Virus record (IMG/VR): IMGVR_UViG_3300008735_000003
Coordinates: 1 to 64,000 of that record
From: a virus
Reading direction: 5' to 3' (one strand)
Length of the DNA: 64,000 nucleotides
The position numbers and the translations under genes are program-made. The notes below the pieces were generated by a model. That model saw only the letters and a program-made list of their open reading frames with translations, was not told where the DNA came from and made no database searches. Below are positions 45,712 through 55,808 of this stretch, piece by piece; the stretch's first letter is position 1, and each line of letters starts with the position of its first letter.

Positions 45712-46152
45712 ATGAATACTGATTTTAAAACAAACTTCCTTATAGGCGAAGAAAACACCGTAAACATAACTTCTACAGAAAAGAGTCGGCTAACGTCTGG
45801 ACCATTTAAGTTGGCCCAAAAAGTTACGCATTCGTTATTAACCAATATAGGAGACGACATATTTGATCCAGATTGGGGGTCGAATCTCTTGGAGGTTTTT
45901 CGCATGCCACCGTCTGGCGATACAGCCCAGACTAAAACCGCCTTCAGGTTGGCAAATATGTCGGTTAAGAAAACGCAGGTGGACGTATTAAACCAGCAAA
46001 GTAAAATGCGAATCACTGATGAAAACATTTCTTCCATGTTAAAAAAGCTAACTTTAAAATCGGTTACACCGGATTTAAATAACAATACTTGGGAAATAGA
46101 CATAGACATCGAAACATTAAATGGAGATACCTTAAATATATCGTTTCCGTAG
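45712..46152 (+). CDS. Baseplate wedge protein, gp25/W-like
   Basis: A 146-aa protein with the gp25-like signature: helix KLAQKVTHSLLTNIGDDIF followed by DPDWGSNLLEVFR, a second helix and a C-terminal beta hairpin (NNTWEIDIDIETLNGDTLNI). gp25-like proteins form the baseplate wedge core that triggers sheath polymerisation. Start with GAGGG. The gene order gp25-like then gpJ-like is conserved in contractile systems. Confidence 0.8.
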   Translation: MNTDFKTNFLIGEENTVNITSTEKSRLTSGPFKLAQKVTHSLLTNIGDDIFDPDWGSNLLEVFRMPPSGDTAQTKTAFRLANMSVKKTQVDVLNQQSKMRITDENISSMLKKLTLKSVTPDLNNNTWEIDIDIETLNGDTLNISFP

Positions 46153-46226
46153 GGCTCGATATTTTTGGCGATAAAATGGTACACTATATACGGTTTGGTA
46201 GCATTAAAGTTTTATAGAAGGAAGGA

Positions 46227-46232
46227 TATAAT
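46227..46232 (+). promoter_or_regulatory. Possible promoter before gpJ-like gene
   Basis: TATAAT at 46227-46232, 17 nt after TTAAAG (46204-46209), with an AGAGGT ribosome binding site and the ATG at 46250 downstream. The intergenic gap (97 bases) is the largest in the baseplate region, which supports a promoter; the -35 is poor. Confidence 0.4.
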
Positions 46233-46249
46233 ATAAAGAGGTAACTATT

Positions 46250-47944
46250 ATGGCGTCTATAGAAGAACAAGTAGAAAGGGCGGTAAAAAAAGCGGTCGAA
46301 GAGATAAGGTCGGACGTTGATACATCTCAAGGAGCAGCGCTTCTAGACTTAACTATAAAACCGCTAGTCGCGCAATTAACTCCAGTCGTTCGTTCCATAG
46401 AATCGATGCACTTTAGGATGGCATTAAGAAACGCACCATTTCTGAGCAAAATGGATATGGACGACTTAATGTCTAATTGGTTTATATCTCGTAATGAGGG
46501 AGATACGGCGGCAGGGACTATCCGCCTTTATTTCAACGAAGCCAGCGATATAATTATGGAAGCCAACTCTGTATCGGTTTTAAATAAAAACGGGATATCC
46601 TTCGTAAATACTCAGCAGTTCTTTTTTGAAGAAATTGAAGTCCAAGGTAATGTCGAAAATAATCTATTCTACGTGGACATTCCGGTTGAAGCAACTATAA
46701 AAGGAAAATTCGAAACTTTGGCTGGAGAGATATTATCTATAGAATCCGCCCCAAGGGGGGCGGTATCGGTTACGAATAAGGACAACTTCTATCCTGGAGA
46801 AAACGAAGAAAATAATATTGACTTAGGACTTCGCGGTGAAAAAAGTATAACGACAAGGAATTTAGTAAATAACCGTTCTATCGCTGCTGTACTTAGAGAC
46901 GAATTCCCTTGGGCGAAACAAGTTCAAGTTGTTGGGTATGGCGACGATGAGATGAAAAGAGATGCCATAAATTTGCAAGAGATTATAAAACTTCTCAACG
47001 ACTCCAAGGACATCGATGAAATCGTAGCCCTCCCTTCTTTAAGTTCCGACGTTCTTAAAAACTTTCATGTGGGGAATAAAACGGACATTTATATATCTAG
47101 GAAGAATTTAATTACGCACTCAGTAATATTAACGGCAAGCGAAACTGATTACGGCACGGTATTTAATGACGATAATGCGATACTCAACCTAAGGACCCTG
47201 GTCGATGGCAGCGGAAAATTAAGATTTAAATTCCCCATATTCGATATCGTGGCGGTTCAGCAATTAAACTCAGCCTTAGAACCTATAACGTTATTTAACG
47301 AGATAAAGGAAGAAACCGAAAATCCTACAAATCCGAACGGCTTTACGAACGGATTTTATAATTTCGAAGTTTTAGATACTTCCCTAAGATTTTCTATGCA
47401 AGAGAAGATAGGACTAAGATTGCAATCCGACGAGGACGAAGCGGGAGTCGCGATCGCTGGAAAGAAGTCATTGCAGGGGGTCCCGCTAAAGATCACGTAT
47501 AGATACGTGGATGGCGTCGAGGAGGTTCAAAACTTTGCTTCAACTTCGGAACAGAAACTGGTCATCGCCGACCCCATAGTAAAATCCCTATTACCGGGAT
47601 TCGTAGATGTAGTAGATCCCAACGACTTAACGACCGTATCTACCATGAAAGTTACATTATTTCCAGGGAAGACTATAGCTGAGGTAGAAGCCGGAGTTTC
47701 TTTTTTTGTGGAAAATATAGGAGACAATTTAGAGATATCCGATATGATCGCATATCTATATCAACAAGAATTAGTTTCTTATGTAGAAGCACCATTATAT
47801 TTAAAATTGCGCATCGAAGATGAGACGCGAACGGTGATTATACCCGAAGGGTCTCCTAGTAATAATAGATTCGATTTAAAGGAGCTAAAACAAAGGCACG
47901 TTGGGTTTATTTCGGAAATCGTGGTTGAGGAGGCTATAGTTTAA
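46250..47944 (+). CDS. Baseplate J-like protein (gpJ/gp6 type)
   Basis: A 564-aa protein with the baseplate J layout: a helical N-terminal part (GAALLDLTIKPLVAQLTPVV), a MDDLMSNWFISRNEGDTAAG segment typical of gpJ/Mu gp47, a mid beta domain (GTIRLYFNEASDIIMEANSV), and a later domain with EFPWAKQVQVVGYGDDEM. It forms the wedge ring around the hub. It is preceded by the gp25-like gene and overlaps the next start (TTTAATG). Confidence 0.8.
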   Translation: MASIEEQVERAVKKAVEEIRSDVDTSQGAALLDLTIKPLVAQLTPVVRSIESMHFRMALRNAPFLSKMDMDDLMSNWFISRNEGDTAAGTIRLYFNEASDIIMEANSVSVLNKNGISFVNTQQFFFEEIEVQGNVENNLFYVDIPVEATIKGKFETLAGEILSIESAPRGAVSVTNKDNFYPGENEENNIDLGLRGEKSITTRNLVNNRSIAAVLRDEFPWAKQVQVVGYGDDEMKRDAINLQEIIKLLNDSKDIDEIVALPSLSSDVLKNFHVGNKTDIYISRKNLITHSVILTASETDYGTVFNDDNAILNLRTLVDGSGKLRFKFPIFDIVAVQQLNSALEPITLFNEIKEETENPTNPNGFTNGFYNFEVLDTSLRFSMQEKIGLRLQSDEDEAGVAIAGKKSLQGVPLKITYRYVDGVEEVQNFASTSEQKLVIADPIVKSLLPGFVDVVDPNDLTTVSTMKVTLFPGKTIAEVEAGVSFFVENIGDNLEISDMIAYLYQQELVSYVEAPLYLKLRIEDETRTVIIPEGSPSNNRFDLKELKQRHVGFISEIVVEEAIV

Positions 47945-50900
47945 TGTCAGGATTAGACTTTAAAACCAAAAATATTTGGAAGACTATGAGCCGTTATTGG
48001 TCTTTCTACGAAGATAGGGATCAGCACTCTGCCGTATGGGATACCGCGTCGAAAGTTTTGAACGGATTGCATACGAAGGCGTTTCAAACGTTTTATAGTA
48101 AATCCATCAAAGATGTTCCTGTTGGTTATAATGCTAGTCTTTTAAATGGGAAGATAGAACACGGCCTCTTCGACTTTGGAAGCTATATTGGTGACAAAAA
48201 AATAAATCTTCCGTTATCGAAAAATACTCAGCCACTCCTTCCGTTAAGGTTTGAAACGGAGGAGATATGGATAAATGATGCGGAGAAAAATACATTCTTT
48301 AAGATATTCGATAACGAATATTACCACCCGGATTTAAAAAATTTTACGTCTACCTTGCCATTCTTTACGGAAACAAACGATAGTTTTCTATTAGACGCTT
48401 CCGATAATGATATGATTTTCTCGTCCGATGTCGTTGATATAAAAACTTACGGTGATTTAATATTCGTAAAAATGGCAGATAAAATGTTGCGCATCTTTAA
48501 GATCGATGTAGCAAATAAGAAGGCAAATTTATTTTTTCAAGGAATTCCGAAAAACCAAGATAATACGAACATAAATATATTCGAAGATTTCTTTTTAAAA
48601 AACGACATGCTTTATATTGCCGCCGGAACCGACGGAGTCGCCGTATATGAGGTGGATAAGGTGGCGGAAACTTTCACAAGAGTTAATCCGGATCACTCGT
48701 TCGCAAAGTCCATAGGAAGAATAGCCATCGATGGAAACATTCTTTTTGCTTCAACATCCGAAATTACGTCCACGGATCAAGATCAACACATATATATCGT
48801 AGACGCTACAAACCCAAGGTCCATAACTTCGAATCCGGCCTCATTAATTCAACAAACGTCTTTAACGAATCCAACGGGGCAGGACGGCGGAATTTTATAT
48901 ATGACGGCTAGGCAACATATATTATCCGTTATAAGGGAGTCGAGCGCTACGTATATATTGGAACAGTACGTTTTTACCGATTACGAAAATATATCGTTAG
49001 TAACGCTTGAGGAAAAAATAGAACGACCTACGAACTCGACGTTAACGCTTTTTAAACATATATCGGCGGTATCCCTTTTTGTATTCGTTTTTAATGACGG
49101 GGTGACGCAATACGTAAGGCTTTACGATGTCAAGAATCCTAAGGCTCCTTCATTATGGGAGGAAATACAGATTCCCGTTTCTAAAACGATAACTTCGATC
49201 GACCTTTCCTTTGACCTAAATACGCTTATTCTTAGCGTGGATAATGGAGTCGTCCTAGAGAGCTCGAATTATATAGGATCTTGGAATGCTAAAGACAACC
49301 TTCCCCCATTAAATTCTTCGGGTGGCGGAGGAAACTCCGATGACTTCTACATAGTCAGCGTGAAAGGAAACACCGTATTAGATTTGGAAAATGAATGGGA
49401 AGTGGGAGACTTAGTGTATAATTCTGGCGCGTCTTGGGTTAAATATGATCGCGGTTTCCTCCTTTACGACGTCACCGAATTCGGAAATTCTTCCCCTATA
49501 AACGAAAAGGCGGAACCGGTTCTTACGAATAATATTATGATCGCGTCTCCATCATTTTCAGAGGACTTTGTTTCTTTTTTCGATCCGGTAATAAATAAGG
49601 TACGTTTTTTTTCGCACGACTTTTCTCATAGGGGGAACGTATTTCATACGTTCGACGATCTCACAGAATTGGCCCCCGGATTTTTTAATGAACTAAACTT
49701 AAATCTTTACGACCATATATTATCGCCGGGAATATATGGAACGCCGAGAGGGTTCACGGAGATGCTTTGGTCCATAACTTATGATCCTGCGACTAAAGAA
49801 TATACTTTCGATATTACCGACCCCAATTATATCGTCCCATCTTTCGCTCCAGACCCAACCGACCACCATAAACTATTCGATGACGATAAACTATTTTCGT
49901 CTAAGGCAGTAGAAATTGATGAAGATAGCGGAGATATTCTAAGGCTCAGAAATAACGGCACCAATTCGATAACTATAAACTCGACCCCATATTCATTGGA
50001 CTTTGAATGGACTATGGCCAAAAACGTTATAGACCCAATTAACGGCCCAGAAGAAAATAAAGTTATTATTAAACCAGATCTTGGGAAAGTAAATGAGGCT
50101 ATATTAACGGAAATACAAAACAACGGTTTAACCGGAAAGGGATTTAAATTATACAGAAACTTTACCTTACAAGCGGTAACGCTTCGGGACTCCATACCCA
50201 TCCCATTTAAAACGCCGACATTTTTAGCCCCCGGTTTAGATAACGTCCCTCAGGGCGGATCTTTATTTTTCGTAGCTCCTATAAAAAAGAATGATACGGG
50301 ACAAGTTCCCTTTGGCTTCGTAATTTACCAAAGATACGGGGCTTTAAATTTAAAGGATGAAATGGATCAGGAATTCGCAGTTTCTGCTGCCTTCTCTAAC
50401 GGCGGAGCGGACTTCGGTTCAAAGGTAACGAATCCAAGCACAGAGGGCTTCTATGTTCTTCCTGGCCAAGACACTTTAAAGGGCAGGTATAAAGTCGAGT
50501 CGGCGTTTAAGGACCTACTTTTTATAACCATTGAAGAACAAGATTCCGGAGCGGCAGAAGATGAATTTAAAGTATCGCCGTCAAAAGAGTTCTTGGGAAA
50601 ATTCACTCTAAGTTCCCCAGAAGATGACATGATTAGCGATGGGAAGAAATATAGTGGCGCATTCGTGACCGGGGAAGAAAAAGTATATATTCGCGGAACG
50701 AATATGTCCAATCTTAAAAGGGTCGATATTAAAGACTTCATAGGGAAGGTAATATTCTTTTCATCTAGTTCATCCGCGCCCGATCTAACCTCCGGGAATC
50801 AATCATCTTGGTTCATCGTAGTCGATGGATATGGCGGCGATGAAAATAATGATGGATACATTATATTAGCGAAGAATACGAATGATACTGAGATCTATAT

Positions 50901-52224
50901 TCCTACAACCACGACATTATCCGGAGCCGGCGAAGGGTTCTTCGTCTATGAATTTAAAAACGCAGATATTATGCGTCCATTGTCATTGGCCGCCTCTAGA
51001 GATAACGTAGTGGATGGGGGATATTATAAAGTCGCTAATATTCTTTTCGGCGTATATTTTACGTTCATCGGATTTCCTAATGAAGAGGGGAATTTCTTTC
51101 AAAATATATATGAGTTAAAGGATGCCGTCTTGGATGATGTAACGAAAAAAACTCCGAAAACATTTCAGCTTTACGACGAGGAGAGAGACGGGGAAAATAT
51201 AGATAAAAAATATTCAGAACACGAAGGAATAATTATGTTCTCTTATGATCCTGGAGTTAGAGAGGTTTTCGCCGAATTAGCGTTTGAAAATAAGAGCATA
51301 CTCGATAAGATTTATGCGCCCATCGTAGAAGGAAAGCATAATGAAAGGAAAGATAGCGAAGAATATAAGCTGGAAATAGCGGGCCAAATGTATTCCTTTT
51401 CCCACGGCTCTAATATAAATCCTGTAGAGGTCGGCTTAACGATTTTTACGAAACAGCCGGTTAATATATCTAAACGTTCTACGGTCCTATCTTTCACGGA
51501 CCGGAAAGAAATGACGGTTCAAGATAGGGACTTGAAAATATATACGGTGGATCTTAATGGGCACTCCCTCAAGCCTACGATATTCGAAGGAGTCACATTA
51601 GAGCCGTATCAACCTTTGACTAATGCGATAGAAATTAAAGACGACGTTATAGAGCCGAGATGGTGGGACCGCGATTACATCGAGATCTTGAGCCCTCACG
51701 TTAGTCAAAGAAATATTCCAAACATAACAAAAGCACAAAGACGCGTTATAAACGAAGTCCTAAAGAATAACACCTTTGGCGTCAAGATTAACGCAAACGT
51801 TCTTAGGGAGGACGGGGGAACTTCGCTTTCTCGGATAAATGAATTTATAAAAGAAATAAAACCGTCATATTCGTATGCGGTCGTTTATACGAAACTCGAC
51901 CTCGAAGACGAGACCGAAATATTAGATATGGAAGATTCGCTAGATATAGAACTCACCATAAGGGTTCAGGCTACGATTTTTGCAAATAATAGAAATCTTT
52001 ACACCACGGATGATAGTGCGTATAATAGCATCGAACATGAAATGGGAAGACAGAATTCCTTTCTTCCGCATGACATGGTTCATATGCGAATTCAGAAAGA
52101 CGGCGATTCGGCCATTTATGGGTGGTCGGAAGAGGATGGGTTTTTTATTTTGGCGGATAAAAGTTCGGATACAGAAAATAAACACTACTTAGAATCAGGT
52201 CAATTTATTTTTAAACTAGTATAA
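47944..52224 (+). CDS. Giant baseplate/tail protein with beta-propeller region
   Basis: A 1426-aa protein. The N-terminal ~120 residues resemble a gpI-like baseplate segment (MSRYWSFYEDRDQHSAVWDTASK). Residues ~155-440 show propeller-like repeats (DIKTYGDLIFVKMADKMLRIF, YIAAGTDGVAVYEVDK, IAIDGNILFAS, HIYIVDATNPRSI) of the LVIVD type. Later parts are beta-rich and unrecognised, and the C terminus has helices around TKAQRRVINEVLKNN. A similar propeller recurs at 60225. Likely a baseplate wedge protein with receptor-facing domains. Confidence 0.6.
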   Translation: MSGLDFKTKNIWKTMSRYWSFYEDRDQHSAVWDTASKVLNGLHTKAFQTFYSKSIKDVPVGYNASLLNGKIEHGLFDFGSYIGDKKINLPLSKNTQPLLPLRFETEEIWINDAEKNTFFKIFDNEYYHPDLKNFTSTLPFFTETNDSFLLDASDNDMIFSSDVVDIKTYGDLIFVKMADKMLRIFKIDVANKKANLFFQGIPKNQDNTNINIFEDFFLKNDMLYIAAGTDGVAVYEVDKVAETFTRVNPDHSFAKSIGRIAIDGNILFASTSEITSTDQDQHIYIVDATNPRSITSNPASLIQQTSLTNPTGQDGGILYMTARQHILSVIRESSATYILEQYVFTDYENISLVTLEEKIERPTNSTLTLFKHISAVSLFVFVFNDGVTQYVRLYDVKNPKAPSLWEEIQIPVSKTITSIDLSFDLNTLILSVDNGVVLESSNYIGSWNAKDNLPPLNSSGGGGNSDDFYIVSVKGNTVLDLENEWEVGDLVYNSGASWVKYDRGFLLYDVTEFGNSSPINEKAEPVLTNNIMIASPSFSEDFVSFFDPVINKVRFFSHDFSHRGNVFHTFDDLTELAPGFFNELNLNLYDHILSPGIYGTPRGFTEMLWSITYDPATKEYTFDITDPNYIVPSFAPDPTDHHKLFDDDKLFSSKAVEIDEDSGDILRLRNNGTNSITINSTPYSLDFEWTMAKNVIDPINGPEENKVIIKPDLGKVNEAILTEIQNNGLTGKGFKLYRNFTLQAVTLRDSIPIPFKTPTFLAPGLDNVPQGGSLFFVAPIKKNDTGQVPFGFVIYQRYGALNLKDEMDQEFAVSAAFSNGGADFGSKVTNPSTEGFYVLPGQDTLKGRYKVESAFKDLLFITIEEQDSGAAEDEFKVSPSKEFLGKFTLSSPEDDMISDGKKYSGAFVTGEEKVYIRGTNMSNLKRVDIKDFIGKVIFFSSSSSAPDLTSGNQSSWFIVVDGYGGDENNDGYIILAKNTNDTEIYIPTTTTLSGAGEGFFVYEFKNADIMRPLSLAASRDNVVDGGYYKVANILFGVYFTFIGFPNEEGNFFQNIYELKDAVLDDVTKKTPKTFQLYDEERDGENIDKKYSEHEGIIMFSYDPGVREVFAELAFENKSILDKIYAPIVEGKHNERKDSEEYKLEIAGQMYSFSHGSNINPVEVGLTIFTKQPVNISKRSTVLSFTDRKEMTVQDRDLKIYTVDLNGHSLKPTIFEGVTLEPYQPLTNAIEIKDDVIEPRWWDRDYIEILSPHVSQRNIPNITKAQRRVINEVLKNNTFGVKINANVLREDGGTSLSRINEFIKEIKPSYSYAVVYTKLDLEDETEILDMEDSLDIELTIRVQATIFANNRNLYTTDDSAYNSIEHEMGRQNSFLPHDMVHMRIQKDGDSAIYGWSEEDGFFILADKSSDTENKHYLESGQFIFKLV

Positions 52225-52228
52225 AAAA

Positions 52229-52855
52229 ATGGAAGGAATAGTAGAAATATCCTCGAGCCTACCTTGGGACATCGAAGAAGAAAAAATAGAGCTTCTTCAA
52301 TCGCTAAATCACAACATCGATGTCAAAAAATATATAAGAAAAGATCATAAATCGATTAAAGTAAGGAATAGGGTCCTATGGAGCGGGAGGAAACTCGCCT
52401 TAGATCTTTTGGTTAATAATAGAACGTACAGAATTAATAAGATAGCCGGAGGAGACGGGGCGAATATTTTTACATCTGGAGTTTCGGTCTCGGTAGAATT
52501 TCTAACTCCGTCTTATCCAGAAGTCAACGAAGTTGTAAAGAATAAAGTCTTAGAATCTAATGTCGGGGCCTTTGGGGATATAAACGGAAATGCTGCCGAC
52601 GGATACGAAATGACGCTGGCCGCCTCTCTCCATAGCCTATCCGATAAGGTTGGAAATTATAGGTCGGGGAATAGCAACCTACATATAAATCAACTATCTC
52701 TTTTCGCATCGGGCGCGGATACGCCCGCCATGGGCGTTTTTCCAACGGGAGCGGATATTCCATTCTCTAGCGCAATTCTTCCCGATCTATCTGGTTTTCT
52801 CAATACGGGAGTCAATTATACGCTCTTTATAAATTGGGTGGTTAGGATAAAATAG
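52229..52855 (+). CDS. Tail-tip paralogue 1
   Basis: A 208-aa protein. With the next two genes it shares an order: a G-x-[VI]-[EQ]-[IV] start, a P-rich turn, a charged helix with Asn/Asp, an [RN]-x-V...SG helix, an iGdG- or gGDG- turn, and a final strand ending in W-x-[VI]-x-I. Probably one subunit of a tail-tip or fibre-anchoring complex. Family not recognised. Confidence 0.55.
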   Translation: MEGIVEISSSLPWDIEEEKIELLQSLNHNIDVKKYIRKDHKSIKVRNRVLWSGRKLALDLLVNNRTYRINKIAGGDGANIFTSGVSVSVEFLTPSYPEVNEVVKNKVLESNVGAFGDINGNAADGYEMTLAASLHSLSDKVGNYRSGNSNLHINQLSLFASGADTPAMGVFPTGADIPFSSAILPDLSGFLNTGVNYTLFINWVVRIK

Positions 52856-52859
52856 TAAT

Positions 52860-53501
52860 ATGCTTTTTAAGGATGAAGTCGCCATAAGGGGAACCGTACA
52901 AGTTTACGACGGTATCCCGAGCATGCTTCCCGATGACTATGTGGACCTGATGATGGAAGCCAATCCGGAACACTTTAAGGGAAATGTAATTTCGATTCCA
53001 TTAAGAGAAACCCCTTTAGAGGAGAGGAAAAATTTGGTCGTAGATTCGGGGAAGAACTTACTTCTCCGGAGACTTTTTTTAACCTCGGAAACCGATCGTC
53101 TCCTCCATATAGCCATTGGAGATGGGGCCTACTCTTTTGATGCGCAAGGGAAGCCGACCGGAACGGAGCGGCTCCCATTATCCAGCGACTTAAATTTGCA
53201 GAATTTTTTGGTCGGAAAAAACATCCTTTCCGTCGGCTCATTAGACGGGGGGAATATAACTGGATATAATATCGCGCTTTCTACAACCTTTACAAGCTCC
53301 GACGATCCCATCGATGATGCGGATTTATCGACGAATAACCTGGATAGAAGAATAAATGAAATCGGTTTATGTACGACCGAAAGTGGCGGAACTTACTCGA
53401 ATTACTTCTCGCTCTTTACACTAAATAACTATATGTTTTCATCGGGGACGGCTTCGATGTATACCTTTGTCTGGATTTTAGAGGTGTTGCCGAATGGATA
53501 A
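52860..53501 (+). CDS. Tail-tip paralogue 2
   Basis: A 213-aa protein, related to its neighbours by the aligned blocks RGTVQVYDGIPS, NLVVDSGKNLLL, IAIGDGAYSFD, RINEIGL and a terminal W-type strand. It overlaps the next gene by eight bases. Likely part of the same tail-tip complex as the flanking paralogues. Confidence 0.55.
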   Translation: MLFKDEVAIRGTVQVYDGIPSMLPDDYVDLMMEANPEHFKGNVISIPLRETPLEERKNLVVDSGKNLLLRRLFLTSETDRLLHIAIGDGAYSFDAQGKPTGTERLPLSSDLNLQNFLVGKNILSVGSLDGGNITGYNIALSTTFTSSDDPIDDADLSTNNLDRRINEIGLCTTESGGTYSNYFSLFTLNNYMFSSGTASMYTFVWILEVLPNG

Positions 53502-54099
53502 AAATTTTGATGTGAAAGAAAAATTAGAATTGGAAGGAAGGGTCGAAATATTCGAGGGGATTCCGAGAGACATTTATTCCCTACAAGAGTTGGATCGATT
53601 ACAATTCTTAAATCCTGATGTTGATGTGGAGGAGTATGTAGTTCCTAAAAAAATATTAGTGAGCGAGGGAAATAGGATAGTAAATAGCGGGAAAGAAAAT
53701 CTTTTAAATCATGCATTCGAGGGGAACGGAGATTTTCTTGACTTTATGGCCATCGGAGATGGCGGATATGATTTCGCCGTTGAAAAAAAATTATTCCCAT
53801 CCGTTGTAGATTCTAGCTTAGGACATATATTAGGGTCGGCGAATGAGATAAACGCGTTCGATCCAACTACTGGAGACGCCATCTTAGGCTTTACGAAAAG
53901 CATGTCGAGCACCTTTTTTAGCGAAACGAAAAATACTACCGACTTTAAGTCGGAGAATAGAGTCGACTTTTTCGTTAACGAGATGGGTATATTAACTTCT
54001 GGCGGCTCGCTTTTTTCACGAGTTACGTTTAATAATATCCCGTTTCGTCCATCCGATTTAATTGCATTGACTATAACCTGGTACATAAAGATATCTTAG
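53494..54099 (+). CDS. Tail-tip paralogue 3
   Basis: A 201-aa protein, the closest relative of paralogue 2 (EGRVEIFEGIPR, NRIVNSGKENLL, MAIGDGGYDFA, VNEMGIL, LTITWYIKIS). Three tandem diverged copies suggest a heteromeric ring or stacked subunits in the tail tip. No outside family recognised. Confidence 0.55.
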   Translation: MDKNFDVKEKLELEGRVEIFEGIPRDIYSLQELDRLQFLNPDVDVEEYVVPKKILVSEGNRIVNSGKENLLNHAFEGNGDFLDFMAIGDGGYDFAVEKKLFPSVVDSSLGHILGSANEINAFDPTTGDAILGFTKSMSSTFFSETKNTTDFKSENRVDFFVNEMGILTSGGSLFSRVTFNNIPFRPSDLIALTITWYIKIS

Positions 54100-54100
54100 T

Positions 54101-54679
54101 ATGGCCTCGTTCAAAATCATAAGGAACTCGAATCAATTTACCTCTCAAATTTTTCGCACCCTCTTAATGTCTATGTCTGGGGGGGTCGGGGGTATTATCG
54201 ACGGGTTAGATATAGACCAGGATTCTTGGATCGCATCTTCTACCGATGAGATTAAAATAACGCCGGGGTCTTATATCTATCGAGGAGAAATAATAGAGAT
54301 ACAAGAAAGTATAACTATCCCGAATATATTTTCCTCGACATTAAATGGAGATGTTATATTTTTTTTAAATCATGGCGGAGATCATTCGAGGGACGGGGTG
54401 CAGTTAGGATATGGGAGACTTCCGTATGATTCCAATGACGTGGTCATATTAGCCCATAGGAAAGGAGATCGGTTCCTTCGTAGAAGCAACGTCGTAAAGA
54501 ATCCATCGTATGTTGGCGTAGATGGAGCGTCCATAACGGAGGATGTAAAGAATGGAGAAATTACGCTAAACATAACGGAAACTCCGTATCTAAAGGTATT
54601 CGTAGAGGGAGACCCGGTCGCGCAACTCTTCCTCATCGTGGGCGACGGAACTCCGACCCCCCATAAGGTCTCGACATAA
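54101..54679 (+). CDS. Tail-tip/fibre-base protein
   Basis: A 192-aa protein. The segment GGVGGIIDGLDIDQDSW...ITPGSYIYRGEIIEI matches in pattern the C-terminal part of the protein at 60225 (GILGGLDVSLNGNTM...IGPGTFIHSEEIYE), and less closely the next gene (IISPGAFIKSGIVYI). This shared module occurs in baseplate-fibre attachment proteins. Its exact partner is unknown. Confidence 0.5.
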   Translation: MASFKIIRNSNQFTSQIFRTLLMSMSGGVGGIIDGLDIDQDSWIASSTDEIKITPGSYIYRGEIIEIQESITIPNIFSSTLNGDVIFFLNHGGDHSRDGVQLGYGRLPYDSNDVVILAHRKGDRFLRRSNVVKNPSYVGVDGASITEDVKNGEITLNITETPYLKVFVEGDPVAQLFLIVGDGTPTPHKVST

Positions 54680-54680
54680 T

Positions 54681-55772
54681 ATGGCTATAAAAAGATTAAG
54701 TACGGACGAAGATACTTACGACGAGGATCACTTAACGAACCTCGTCCGATCTTTGGTATATAAAGATGGTGTTCTTTTCGGGTTTAATGTTGTGGAGAAG
54801 GCGGTGAACGATGAAATATATGCGATCATTTCTCCAGGAGCATTTATAAAGTCTGGGATCGTATATATCTTGGAGGAGGAAATCGACGGTTCCAATTTAG
54901 ACCCGGGAGATACGCACGACCTCGATATCACTCCACATGCCAACGATCTAAACTACACATATGGATTAGATAGGTTATATAGCGGTAGAGAGACGATATA
55001 TATCGTTGAAACGAATACCGATCCAAACAATGTCACAATGGAGCCGGTCTTTAAAATTAAAACATCTCCGGGAGACGATGACCTTATAATTAGTATCCGA
55101 AAGGTAGATTGGATATTTCGCTTAGATCCAGATCCGCTTAGCGGAGATATGACATTTCTTCCCGAAGACGGCGGGGATAGAAATATTATTTTTGCTCCAA
55201 ACCTCCCATCTTTGAGGGTTTATGAAAAATTTGACCCATTTGGATGTATGTACCTGATAGCTCACGAATATGATACTAACGCTCATGAAGTTGAGGGCGA
55301 AGAGAATCTCCTTCTCGGTGGCGAGGTTTTAATTCCTACCTCGGCGGACCCCATTAATCCAAACGTACTAGCCTCAACGACATTACTACCACATTCTCCG
55401 TTGAATATATTGGATGGTAATTTTGGAACGGCGTGGCAAAGCGAGGGAATGGGCTCGATGGAATATTTGTGGATCGACTTTGAAACGGATAAACAGATCG
55501 TGGCGCTAGATATATGGCCTGTGACGGGAGGAATTCAAGACGTCGCCCTAGACGTATATATTGGAAGTATCCCCGATCCGAAAGACGATAGTATGTGGCT
55601 AGAGGTGGATATAAAAACATATGCAGATCAAGAAGCCGGATTTGAAAGGAAGAGTTTTGGAAATATAAACAAGGCTAGGTACTATAGAATTCGTTTTTTA
55701 AATGATCCTGGAAATGGAAGAAAGATGGTGAGGGACATGAAATTTTACGAACCGTACATATTGACCGCATAG
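54681..55772 (+). CDS. Tail protein with discoidin (F5/8 type C)-like domain
   Basis: A 363-aa protein. The N-terminal ~80 residues carry the shared ISPGAFI fibre-base module. Residues ~228-360 form a jelly-roll like F5/8 type C domain: ILDGNFGTAWQSEG, YLWIDFETDKQIVALDIWP, and the closing ARYYRIRFLND. Such domains bind carbohydrate or lipid surfaces, so this may be a receptor-binding or adhesion subunit. It ends just before the fibre promoter. Confidence 0.68.
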   Translation: MAIKRLSTDEDTYDEDHLTNLVRSLVYKDGVLFGFNVVEKAVNDEIYAIISPGAFIKSGIVYILEEEIDGSNLDPGDTHDLDITPHANDLNYTYGLDRLYSGRETIYIVETNTDPNNVTMEPVFKIKTSPGDDDLIISIRKVDWIFRLDPDPLSGDMTFLPEDGGDRNIIFAPNLPSLRVYEKFDPFGCMYLIAHEYDTNAHEVEGEENLLLGGEVLIPTSADPINPNVLASTTLLPHSPLNILDGNFGTAWQSEGMGSMEYLWIDFETDKQIVALDIWPVTGGIQDVALDVYIGSIPDPKDDSMWLEVDIKTYADQEAGFERKSFGNINKARYYRIRFLNDPGNGRKMVRDMKFYEPYILTA

Positions 55773-55790
55773 ATATTAGTTTGGTAAAAT
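55761..55790 (+). promoter_or_regulatory. Promoter of fibre cassettes
   Basis: TTGACC (55761-55766), 18-nt spacer, TAAAAT (55785-55790) with a TG extension (TGG). It overlaps the last codons of the preceding gene. The first fibre gene follows with a GGGAG site. Confidence 0.55.
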
Positions 55791-55808
55791 GATGAATGGG
55801 AGAATAAA

